From Ruminococcaceae bacterium FB2012 (GTDB lineage: Bacteria > Bacillota > Clostridia > Oscillospirales > Ruminococcaceae), in NCBI GenBank assembly GCA_900104495.1, contig FMXS01000006.1, positions 193,773 through 257,772 on the forward strand: a stretch of DNA of 64,000 nt, read 5' to 3'. Shown here in pieces: positions 50,950 to 58,950 of the stretch. The notes beneath the pieces were generated by a model. That model ran no database searches. It was given only the letters and a program-made list of their open reading frames with translations, and had not been told where the DNA came from. A program made the translations under genes and the position numbers. The first letter of the stretch is position 1. Every line of letters starts with the position of its first letter.

Positions 50950-51257
50950 ACACTTATTTGTTCTTGTTTTTATTGCGTACATTCGGGATAATTATGCTTC
51001 AACAACGCCGCAGCAGGAACACCTGCCCAATCAACGGCACCGTACAAAAATGCATAATCACCCCCGAAACGGCGGGCTTTGCCCGTCCGATGTGAACGCG
51101 GCGACATCGCCGCTTTAACCTGCAACCCTTTACCTCTACGCCAATAGGCACGACCCAAGGGCTGCTTTGTGCAGAACGCCGACAGCCGTTTATCAGCGCA
51201 TTTTTATCACCTCCTTCCTGCCTCACAGACGCTCACAAATGCGCTGTGAGGCGTTTT
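50950..51257. other. Gene-free stretch between RHH pair and DUF927-like gene
   Basis: On the minus strand a strong ribosome site (GGAAGGAGGTGATAAAA) precedes ATGCGCTGA, a two-codon ORF. Short overlapping ORFs of 60-75 codons exist but look unlike real proteins. A CCTCACAG/CTGTGAGG hairpin followed by GCGTTTTTG on the plus strand (51221-51257) can stop plus-strand transcription. A GGCGGGC/GCCCGTC hairpin lies near 51074. The rest shows nothing recognisable. Confidence 0.45.
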
Positions 51258-51263
51258 TGTTAC

Positions 51264-53081
51264 TCACTCGCCGACCTGTCCGACCTCAGATGTCGGAGGG
51301 CACACGCTGCCCGACAGGAGGCTCTCGATGCGAACCTTGTCGAGCACCGCGACACTTATCATCCGGGAGGTGCCTGCCCTGATCGTGGTTGTGTTTCTTT
51401 TCCCGTTCGTTATTATTATTTTGTCGTCGGCAAGCTGTTGGATAAGATTGTTGCGTCCGACAGAAAAGCTGTCGCCCAGCTCTCTTGACAGCTTGTTGAT
51501 CTCTGACATTGCAGCGTTCATAATTAAATAGTAGTGGGTGTCATCCTCGAAACCAATAAAGCCTTTCCGTCCGAGATCGGTATCATTGCCAAGCATATTC
51601 AGAGAGCATCTTCCGCTGTCGATGAGGCTTTCGAGCTTCTCACAGAACTGATAACTGATGTTTTCGTTCTCGACAAGCGAACTGCTCTTGCTCACATTTT
51701 CGATCAGTATTTCATCAAAAGTCCGTCGGTAACTGATGACATCATCTTTGCCTATCTGTTCATTGTCGCACAGATACTCAAGTAGAATATCAAAGCCGAC
51801 CTTCAACGATGCAAGCATATCCGGGATGCGATTGTGAAAAATAATTCCTCTTGCAGTCAGAACATTTATCATTTCGGTTCGGTAAGAAACAAAAAGTGCA
51901 GAGAGCTTTTTTACAAACTCATCTGCATCTGAAAGATATTTTTCCTTTATCCATTCCACATAGCGACACATTATTCCGTTGAGAACACCGTCGGCAGCAA
52001 GCTGTTGATACTCTGAAAGCAGAGCAAGGTTTACATCTCCGTCCTTCATTTCGAGAATGAAATACCGGGCGAGACCCGATTGAGTTATCGCAGGAGCGTA
52101 CTCGGAAGTCGAAAGACATAATCCGGTCGGAGGCTTGCCGGGGATCAATTCACCTCGGGGAGTCAGCCTTGAACGTCCGATGCGGTCACCGTAGTAGCGG
52201 GAAAGATTTTGTGCGATGCTCTTCATTTCCGCATCGCCGTATCTGCCGTTGGGATGAAGATCATCAACGCAGGTGAGGATATCCTTCGTATAATAAATGT
52301 TGACAAGGATACTGTTTGCCGTGTCGTGAAATGAATTCGGAAGATTTCCTGCGTTGAAATCTCCGAAGAAAGACAGGAAGACTGCGGCGGATGACGACTT
52401 CCGCGTGCCTGTCTTGCCGACTAAATTGACTATGAACCTCGGCTCGCGATTGCCGAGACGCATAAAACAATTCAGCGGAGCCAGGAACGTAAACGCCAGC
52501 AGCGGAAGCATAAGTCTCTGCGGAATAAATCCCTCGTCGAGCATGGTAGTGAGATAAATGAGATCGTCTTTTGAACAGCACTTATTAAAACGGTAGCTGC
52601 GCAGTTTGCCTTTGAGCTCAACGGTAAACGGACTGCCTTCCTGCGGCATCAGGAAAAACCATTCGCCGTCGATCTGTCTCCAGCCTGTCTGAGAATAAAT
52701 AGTCCAGAAGTCGATCTCCTTCTTCGTCATTGTGATCGCGTGCCGGATGTGGCCTGCGGTGTTGCCCGCCGGAGAATATGAACCCAATGCACCCCACTTA
52801 TCGAGCAGCCATGTCATGTTCTTCATATCCTCGGCGGTGACTTTCACAGACGGAAGTGTCACTCCGCTGGCGTGCTCCGCGCTGACCTCGAACACCTTTT
52901 TCCTGTCCGTTCCGTCGTCGTAGGTAATCTCGGCGCGAAGCACAGGAACATAGTCACAGAGCTTGACCATAAACGTCTTACCGTTTTTGATGACCTCTTC
53001 ATAAAGGCATCCGTCCATTGTGTAGTACGGCTCTTTATAGATAGTGTCGTCGAACTTGTTTTCAGTAGTCAATAAAACCAC
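51264..53081 (-). CDS. DUF927-like ATPase/helicase of element 2
   Basis: Up to 605 residues. The GTG at 53081 is used; a TTG three codons later fits the GGGTGG ribosome site better. A P-loop lies mid-protein (FIVNLVGKTGTRKSSSAAVF) with Walker B ILTCVDDLHP and a later arginine-containing LTPRGELIPGKPPTGLCLST block, as in DUF927 helicase-like proteins linked to primases in phages and integrative elements. The N-terminal 200 residues look like the family's beta-rich domain. The C-terminus has a winged-helix-like end. It is probably the replication helicase of element 2. Confidence 0.8.
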   Translation of the reverse strand: MVLLTTENKFDDTIYKEPYYTMDGCLYEEVIKNGKTFMVKLCDYVPVLRAEITYDDGTDRKKVFEVSAEHASGVTLPSVKVTAEDMKNMTWLLDKWGALGSYSPAGNTAGHIRHAITMTKKEIDFWTIYSQTGWRQIDGEWFFLMPQEGSPFTVELKGKLRSYRFNKCCSKDDLIYLTTMLDEGFIPQRLMLPLLAFTFLAPLNCFMRLGNREPRFIVNLVGKTGTRKSSSAAVFLSFFGDFNAGNLPNSFHDTANSILVNIYYTKDILTCVDDLHPNGRYGDAEMKSIAQNLSRYYGDRIGRSRLTPRGELIPGKPPTGLCLSTSEYAPAITQSGLARYFILEMKDGDVNLALLSEYQQLAADGVLNGIMCRYVEWIKEKYLSDADEFVKKLSALFVSYRTEMINVLTARGIIFHNRIPDMLASLKVGFDILLEYLCDNEQIGKDDVISYRRTFDEILIENVSKSSSLVENENISYQFCEKLESLIDSGRCSLNMLGNDTDLGRKGFIGFEDDTHYYLIMNAAMSEINKLSRELGDSFSVGRNNLIQQLADDKIIITNGKRNTTTIRAGTSRMISVAVLDKVRIESLLSGSVCPPTSEVGQVGE

Positions 53082-53523
53082 CCTTTCATAATATTATTTG
53101 AATCAGCTCCGACCTCGCCGGCAAAAAAAGTTGGAGCAGTATTCATATTCCGGAGGACACAGTTTTGACTACTGATATCACGCTTTCGCGGGCGCTCGCA
53201 CAATAATATATGATGGCAGGGGTAAATCGGGCGGCGGGAGTAGAAATGTTTTCGATAGGTTTCAAGGCAAATATATAAAAATCTTAATCTGAAATTGAAA
53301 GGGTTTCGATATTAAATGCAAGCAAAAGTTGAGGCAGTATATTTATTCCCATAGAGAGAATTTTTCAAGGCCAACTTTTGGCTTGTCGGTATTACATTTT
53401 TAATCACAATCAAATACCGGCATTTTTATGGCGAAGAAAGAAATTCACTCTATCCCCAAAACAAAAACTATCAAACGAACGACGCCCCCGGACAGCGCAG
53501 CTGCGCAGTCCGTGGGCGTTTTG
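53082..53523. other. Gene-free stretch with direct repeats and terminator
   Basis: A unit AAAGTTGGAGCAGTATTCATATTCC (53127-53151) recurs as AAAGTTGAGGCAGTATATTTATTCCC (around 53325-53350). A GC-rich stem ACGCCC...CGGAC/GTCCG...GGGCG followed by TTTT (53481-53523) is a strong plus-strand terminator. An AATACCG inverted pair flanks 53380-53425. No ORF is credible. Confidence 0.5.
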
Positions 53524-53588
53524 AAATGCAAACGAATAACGAACGGATAACTATCGAAAAACGAACAGAAAAGCCTGTTTACAATCGT

Positions 53589-53656
53589 GCTAACAAAAGA
53601 CTAACAGAGCAAACGGCGCAGTTACGCACTTTGAGCTCTCTTGTTAGTTTGTTAGC
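53589..53656. repeat. Large cruciform-forming inverted repeat
   Basis: GCTAACAAAAGACTAACA (from 53589) pairs with TGTTAGTTTGTTAGC (to 53656) with a two-base bulge, and the inner GAGCAAA pairs with TTTGAGCTC. The result is a stem of over 20 pairs with a short loop, the kind of structure found at replication origins or as a strong transcript hairpin. Confidence 0.65.
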
Positions 53657-53738
53657 AATTCTGCAGAGGATAGAGGGAAAGAAACAAGACAGCAATGCTG
53701 TGACAGTCCATTTCACCTTTTCGCCCATATTTGTTTTC

Positions 53739-53774
53739 ACCGTCATTACCGTCACAACCGTCATAACTGTCACC
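53739..53774 (+). repeat. 9-bp direct repeats, array 1 (ACCGTCAnn x4)
   Basis: Four contiguous 9-base units: ACCGTCATT, ACCGTCACA, ACCGTCATA, ACTGTCACC. Strict 9-base periodicity and a shared GTCA core link it to array 2. Confidence 0.75.
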
Positions 53775-53817
53775 GGAAAGTGACAACACTCTCTGTTTCG
53801 GTTCCCATATCCATAAT

Positions 53818-53844
53818 GATGTCACTGATGTCATTGATGTCATC
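53818..53844 (+). repeat. 9-bp direct repeats, array 2 (GATGTCAnn x3)
   Basis: Three contiguous units GATGTCACT, GATGTCATT, GATGTCATC, also with a GTCA core every nine bases, about 45 bases after array 1 and 140 bases before the polymerase start codon. Confidence 0.75.
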
Positions 53845-53947
53845 GGGAATATCAAACCGTGTCGGTCATCTGTACAATGTATCGTACTCGTTTTGACCGA
53901 TTTTACCTAACTGTCCAAAGAATGTTACAGACATTTGTGAAGAGATG

Positions 53948-53956
53948 TGATATACT
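53948..53956 (+). promoter_or_regulatory. Probable extended -10 of the polymerase operon
   Basis: TGATATACT, an extended -10 element, about 30 bases before the start codon; a good -35 at the right distance is not seen (TTACAG lies about 20 bases upstream of TATACT). Activation by a factor bound at the upstream repeats would fit. Confidence 0.45.
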
Positions 53957-53985
53957 ATAGATACAACAATATTGGGGGTGATGTA

Positions 53986-56979
53986 ATGCACAAGTGCTGG
54001 TTCAAGATCTATGAGCTGTCCGTCCGGGCGATGCTGGCCTATGCCAAGCCCTGCCGTGACGGTTCCTACAGGTTCGATCTCAACAGGGCTGCGACGCAGA
54101 ACTGTATCAAGCAGCCAGTCCGTGAACAGGCCGAGAATGCGCTGTTTTATCAGCTTCTCCCGAGCCGCAGACGTAAGCAGATCAATGAGGGTGAGGTAAT
54201 TTCCGACCTTTTGGAGATCATCTTCTATGCCGATTTCTCGGGGATATTTGACCGCGATGCAAGTGATCCGTACTATGCCGAGTTACAGTCCAAAGCCAAG
54301 TGGCTGTTCCTTCCGGGGAATGTTTACCTTGACTTAGGCGGCGGGTCAAAATGCTACTGCGCCTTTGAACGCTCGCAGAGTATGAGCCGGGCAAGCAGGC
54401 TCGCATTTATCGTAAAGAACAGGTATGAACATATCTATGACAGCATAATGCTCGGAATGAAGATCGGAGAGTGTCAGCTCAGCAAGCTCTATGCCTACAA
54501 TGCACTGATGTTCTCCGACGGCGTTCGGATCGAAGGACTTGACCTTAACGAAAACAGCGTGATCGTTGTCGATAATCCGCACTATGTTGCTCCCGATACG
54601 GACGTTATCACCGTCGAAGGTCGAGTCGGCGGGGAATATCTGAAATGCGGGCGTGTTGAGAAAAAGCAGGATGTCAGCGTCCTCGGCTTTGACGGCGAGG
54701 GGCTTATCTCGCCGAGGCTTGCAAAGCAGATTTGCAAACAGCTTGACTGCGACAAGACCTCCTTCCAGATACGCCTGCCGTTTATCAAAGGTATGCTCCA
54801 CTGCGTTGATTTTCACGATTTCTTCAATAAATCGAATACGGGTACGATCACCGATATCTGGGAGCAGAAACACAAGCTCTCCAACGTTGATATCATCCTG
54901 ACGAAGAGCATGGTCAAGTGCCTCGGCTGGCTGAAAGAGAACAAGATGTCCTGGGTTGATTACTGGAAGGAATTCAGACGGTACGATCACGCTCTGTATA
55001 TTTCGGGCATGAGCAAGGACGAGGTCAGCGATACCGTGGAGCTGAATTATCAGTTCGTGGCGACGCTGTCTATGACCGCAGACGAGTTCAGACCTGCCGA
55101 TCTGCCCTATAACTATCCCGAAAACGACGATCGCGAATGGCTCACCAAAGCGACCGAGAAGGAGTATCATCAGCTCTGCTGCGACGACCGATACAGACAG
55201 CAATTCTTTACCTCAAAACGGTACAAACGGAACAGCAAAGAGCAATATATGAAACAACTCCTGCTGAAAAATCCCAGGCTGATAGCCGAGCATTACTTTA
55301 CCGATATGCTCAAAAAGAGAGCCGAAAAAGTCCTGAAAAACTATGCCCTCGGACGTCTTACGGTGACGGGCTGCAATCGCTATCTGTCGGGCGACCTGCT
55401 TGAATTTATGCGCGATTTTATAGCTCCCCCGACCTTCCTGATGAGCAAGGCTCAGAAGGATTTCCGCAATCAGACTATCGGTATCAAGTTTGAAGCCGAT
55501 TCCTTCTATGCTCCGGGGACAGGATTCGATGCGGAGAAGGGCTGTACCATTCTCCGCAACCCGCATATTTCCCGCAACGAGGAATTACAGCTAAAGCCCT
55601 ACACAAAGCTCGAAAGACTGCGGAACACCTATCTCCGCGATCTTACGGATACCGTTATGATAAGCTGGGACACTCTGACAGCAGAGCGCCTTGGCGGTGC
55701 GGACTTTGACGGTGATATGGTCAAGATCATAACCGACGAGCTTGTGAACCGCTGCGTCCGCCGAAACTATTCGGGGGCGGTCAAGTCCTCGAACAATATC
55801 CCTCTTTTGAAGATACCGTCCTTTGAGCCGCTCCTGCGTGACGCCAACGACTGGGAGGCTCGGTTCGAGACAGTCAGAAGCACCTTTTCCTCGCGGATAG
55901 GACAGATCTCCAACGCTGCGCTGAACCGCAGTCTTATCGCCTACAACGAGAAAAGCTCCGAAGAGCAGAGGAAGAAATGCCGTGAACAGACGGAGACGCT
56001 CGCTATCCTTACGGGGCTGGAGATCGACTCTGCAAAGACAGGTGTAAAGCCCGATCTTTCGGAGTATCTGAACGAAAAGGAACTGCCGAAGAGCAAGTTC
56101 CTGCAATACAAGGCTCTGCTTGAAAAGGCGGAGAAGCGCCGCGAATGGTACGAGCCGACCTACAAGGAACAGTTCGAGAAATTCTTTGAAAAAACCGACT
56201 GGGACAATGTGGAATCCAACCTTGAACGTCTGCCGAACCTGGCCTATCGGTTGGGGCAAAGCACTAAGTTCAAAAAGGACAAACACGCATCTGACGAGGA
56301 GCTGTTCGTGTTCGCACAGCGTCCCGACTGGAAGGAACTGCTTGACGGAGCGTTGCTTGAAAAGGTCTCGGCGCTGATAAATGATTACAATAATGTTCTT
56401 GACCGCATACGGCTCTGCAATCAGCCGGTCGGGAACAAGCGGAGGCAAAGCGATATCCGCAGGATACTGTACCGCCGCGGTCAGGATGATGATGTTGACG
56501 AGCTTTATGCCGCATTCACAGGCATATCGGCTGACAGGATCGCAGACATCAGAGCGAAGATCACCGAGCATAAATGGCTGTTCACCCGTCCCGAGCGGAG
56601 AGAAGAATTGCTGTCGCTGTGGCTGCCGGAGCTGGAGGACTATTACAAGCTGTTATGTGATTTCAGAGGCGGCGGATTTCGCATTTTAAGCGACATTATC
56701 TGTGATATTGACGATGAAAACAGACAGTCGGACAGCAGGAAATATTACCGCGACAACGACAGCGAACAGTTCAGAACGCTGATGTTGGCATATCTTGAAA
56801 TGCCTGCATCTCAGAATTACAGGGAGGCTGTTGAGAAAAAGTGCCGGGAGATCCTTTTCAGAACAGTAAAACCTGATATGGCGGTGAAATGTTTCGCGGC
56901 GCTCAGCAAGCGCAAAGAAATGCTGGAGCTTTTGTACGACAAGCTCGAAAAGCACATAAGGAGGTACAAGGATGCTTAA
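53986..56979 (+). CDS. Two-barrel single-subunit RNA polymerase (YonO/QDE-1-like)
   Basis: A 997-residue protein; ATG at 53986 follows GGGGGTGATGTA. Residues 571-577 read GGADFDGD. The D573-F-D575-G-D577 triad is the metal-binding DxDGD of double-psi beta-barrel RNA polymerases, shared by multisubunit RNA polymerase beta' and cellular RNA-dependent RNA polymerases. About 45 residues earlier, ILRNPHISRNEEL (around 524-532) matches the RNP-plus-acidic block preceding the second barrel in QDE-1-type enzymes, and LRDLTDTVMISWDTLTAERL leads into the catalytic loop as in that family. The N-terminal 400 and C-terminal 400 residues are unlike anything I recognise. Known relatives include phage SPbeta YonO. 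The gene belongs to element 2 and is coupled to the next gene. Whether it copies DNA or RNA is unknown. Confidence 0.85.
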   Translation: MHKCWFKIYELSVRAMLAYAKPCRDGSYRFDLNRAATQNCIKQPVREQAENALFYQLLPSRRRKQINEGEVISDLLEIIFYADFSGIFDRDASDPYYAELQSKAKWLFLPGNVYLDLGGGSKCYCAFERSQSMSRASRLAFIVKNRYEHIYDSIMLGMKIGECQLSKLYAYNALMFSDGVRIEGLDLNENSVIVVDNPHYVAPDTDVITVEGRVGGEYLKCGRVEKKQDVSVLGFDGEGLISPRLAKQICKQLDCDKTSFQIRLPFIKGMLHCVDFHDFFNKSNTGTITDIWEQKHKLSNVDIILTKSMVKCLGWLKENKMSWVDYWKEFRRYDHALYISGMSKDEVSDTVELNYQFVATLSMTADEFRPADLPYNYPENDDREWLTKATEKEYHQLCCDDRYRQQFFTSKRYKRNSKEQYMKQLLLKNPRLIAEHYFTDMLKKRAEKVLKNYALGRLTVTGCNRYLSGDLLEFMRDFIAPPTFLMSKAQKDFRNQTIGIKFEADSFYAPGTGFDAEKGCTILRNPHISRNEELQLKPYTKLERLRNTYLRDLTDTVMISWDTLTAERLGGADFDGDMVKIITDELVNRCVRRNYSGAVKSSNNIPLLKIPSFEPLLRDANDWEARFETVRSTFSSRIGQISNAALNRSLIAYNEKSSEEQRKKCREQTETLAILTGLEIDSAKTGVKPDLSEYLNEKELPKSKFLQYKALLEKAEKRREWYEPTYKEQFEKFFEKTDWDNVESNLERLPNLAYRLGQSTKFKKDKHASDEELFVFAQRPDWKELLDGALLEKVSALINDYNNVLDRIRLCNQPVGNKRRQSDIRRILYRRGQDDDVDELYAAFTGISADRIADIRAKITEHKWLFTRPERREELLSLWLPELEDYYKLLCDFRGGGFRILSDIICDIDDENRQSDSRKYYRDNDSEQFRTLMLAYLEMPASQNYREAVEKKCREILFRTVKPDMAVKCFAALSKRKEMLELLYDKLEKHIRRYKDA

Positions 56980-57811
56980 CGAAATTGAGGAGTTCCGGGC
57001 TTACACGGACAAGCCTGTTTACAGCAAGAAAGACAAAAAGACCGACCTCAGTTTTCTCGGTCGGTTCAGCTTCAATATGTTCAAGGATTTCAACGGCTTC
57101 GGGCGGGTGTTTACTATACTTGCGCAGGGGTATCTTTACAAGAATGTTGGCAATCCCTATGACAACATCGAGTATGCCCGCCGCGCTCTCTGTGCGTGGT
57201 GCAGTATCCCGGACAAAAAATCCTCAGCGAAGAAACGGACGATGACCACGGCCTTTGGTGAGTACCACGACGAATTCCCGGAGCTTGTGGATAAGAAAGG
57301 CAACGGCTGGCTCATCAGGCACGTTCACGGCATCATCAGCTATGTGAACGAGCATCAGAAAGACATTTCGGAGCCCACGAAGAAGTCCGTCAAGCTGCTT
57401 GAAGACGGTTTCGACGATGCCTGGCGGGACAGAGTCATTCAGTATCAGATGGACATATATTCACCTCAGACCAAAGGCACTTGGATAACCCGGTTTGACG
57501 ACGCTATTGCCGAAGCGTTGGAGATCGGAGAGCTTCGGGACAAGACATTTTCCTTCTCCGCCGAACAGCAGGAGCGCATAAAAGCTGAGCTGCCGAAGGG
57601 TTTGCCATACGATGTTGCCGAGACTGTGCTGAAATACTGCATAGCCAACAAGCCCGAGGACAGCGAGTGGACGGTGCTGCCGATCGTGAACTTTGATGCA
57701 TATTTCGGCGGGGTGTCATTCAGCAGCAAGCAGCTCAAACTGATGCCGAAGAGCCTTTTGATGAGGAATAAGCCCTGTCTGGGAGTGACGAGGGCAAAGA
57801 CGGTAATTTGA
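56972..57811 (+). CDS. Unrecognised partner protein of the RNA polymerase
   Basis: A 279-residue protein starting MLNEIEEFRAYTD. Its ATG and GGAGG lie within the last codons of the polymerase gene (8-base overlap), so the two are translationally coupled and probably made in fixed ratio. It is soluble and mostly helical, with basic patches (KKDKKTDLSFLGRFSFNMF, DKKSSAKKRTMTTAFG), and a C-terminal strand-rich end (VLPIVNFDAYFGGVSFSSKQLKLMPKSLL). No known domain is seen. A processivity, promoter-recognition or nucleic-acid-binding subunit is a reasonable guess. Confidence 0.75.
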   Translation: MLNEIEEFRAYTDKPVYSKKDKKTDLSFLGRFSFNMFKDFNGFGRVFTILAQGYLYKNVGNPYDNIEYARRALCAWCSIPDKKSSAKKRTMTTAFGEYHDEFPELVDKKGNGWLIRHVHGIISYVNEHQKDISEPTKKSVKLLEDGFDDAWRDRVIQYQMDIYSPQTKGTWITRFDDAIAEALEIGELRDKTFSFSAEQQERIKAELPKGLPYDVAETVLKYCIANKPEDSEWTVLPIVNFDAYFGGVSFSSKQLKLMPKSLLMRNKPCLGVTRAKTVI

Positions 57812-57973
57812 TATGACGAAATAGCACATCGGGCATATTTTGCTCGGTGCGCTGTTTTCTGTTTTGACAAAATTTGTTATCATAACAGTCATTGACAAAG
57901 CTCACTTCAAGAGCTAGAATACAGCGAAATACCGGTATGGAAAATCTTTAATTATACCAATAACAGAGAACGT

Positions 57974-58013
57974 CCCTCAAACCTCGCAGACAAGCGATTT
58001 GAGGGGTGTTTTT
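57974..58013 (+). terminator. Terminator of the polymerase operon
   Basis: CCCTCAAA/TTTGAGGGG stem followed by TGTTTTTG, about 160 bases past the partner gene. Between them lies unremarkable AT-rich sequence. Confidence 0.7.
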
Positions 58014-58033
58014 GACCATAATTTTGACCATTT

Positions 58034-58701
58034 TCAGATTGCGTTATATAGCTTTTCAAGCTCCAGACGTTTCATTTTCATATCGGAATGCACATAGCGG
58101 TCAAGAGTGATCTTTACGCTTGAATGCCCGAGCAGTTCACTGAGACTCTTGACATCCACGCCGTGTTTGATACACTCCGTTGCATAGGTGTGACGCAGGC
58201 TGTGAAATTTGCGGTATGGGATATTCAGCCGATTCAGAAATGCTTTGTATCTTTCGGTATAGGTCCGAGGCTCAATAGGCACAGCGGAGCCAGACAGAAA
58301 ATAGCTCCCGTCAGGATGACTGTGTTTAAGCCTAGTCAATGCTCCAAGCATAAATGGCAGTATCGGCACGCTCCTGACCGAGCTTGCGCTTTTGGGTGTG
58401 TCGGTGATAAGCAAGGTCTTGGGACTGCCGTCGTCGGGATTTCTTATTCTGAACATTGTCTTATCGATATGGACGAGCTGCTCTGAGAGGTCAATGTCCC
58501 CGAGCTTCAGAGTACAGATCTCTCCTATCCGCAGACCCGCAAATAAGCCCAGCAGTACACCGAGCACACAGCCTGTACCCTTTAAAGATCCACGCTTTTT
58601 ACTGCGTATTTCAACCTGATTGAACAGAGTTATCTCTGCTTTTACTGCTTTCGGAAACGTCCGTCCTTCCGCTTGTGGATATTATCTCCCCGTCTTGACA
58701 T
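58034..58701 (-). pseudogene. Degraded tyrosine integrase with internal deletion
   Basis: The catalytic C-terminal part is intact from 58567 down: GLFAGLRIGEICTL (Arg), HSLRHTYATE (His, Arg), LLGHSSVKIT and DRYVHSD (nucleophile Tyr). At the 5' end an ATG at 58701 behind GGAGG opens MSRRGDNIHKRKDGRF, the typical start of such integrases, but a stop follows after 19 codons. The whole arm- and core-binding region is missing between them. It is therefore a remnant of a third, older element. A short product from the GTG at 58567 could still be made. Confidence 0.8.
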
Positions 58702-58950
58702 AGAATTACCTCCAAAGAATTTATAATACCAGTATAGCGCAGAAAATGTTCTGACCCAAATTTTGACCATGATCGGATCGGTACAGATCAAAATTGCTTG
58801 GAATTAGCAAATATCAAAGTGATATATTAACAAATTGTTGCACAAATCAGACAATGATATTTGTGCAATTTTATCAAATCTGCGAATTGAAAAAAGGATA
58901 TTTTTTTGGTATAATTAAAAATGTGTAAAAATTTTTACGGAGGTGGACAG
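58702..58950. other. AT-rich gap before the helicase gene
   Basis: Nothing beyond a probable promoter-like AT-rich stretch and the helicase ribosome site (GGAGGTGG) is seen. Confidence 0.5.

Noticed and set aside
50970..51226. Short overlapping minus-strand ORFs (about 62 and 75 codons)
   Set aside because: Basic, low-complexity translations without conserved features; the only strong ribosome site leads to a two-codon frame.
53739..53844. Short repeats as a CRISPR array
   Set aside because: Units are 9 bases and contiguous, with no spacers and no cas genes in the window.
53986..56979. Reverse transcriptase (retron, group II intron or DGR)
   Set aside because: No YxDD box or other reverse-transcriptase blocks; the DFDGD context fits the two-barrel polymerases instead.
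57800..58950. Right attachment site as a copy of the tRNA-Leu 3' end
   Set aside because: No copy of TTCAAGTCCCTTCACCTGC or its complement was found by eye; the right end of element 2 is unresolved.
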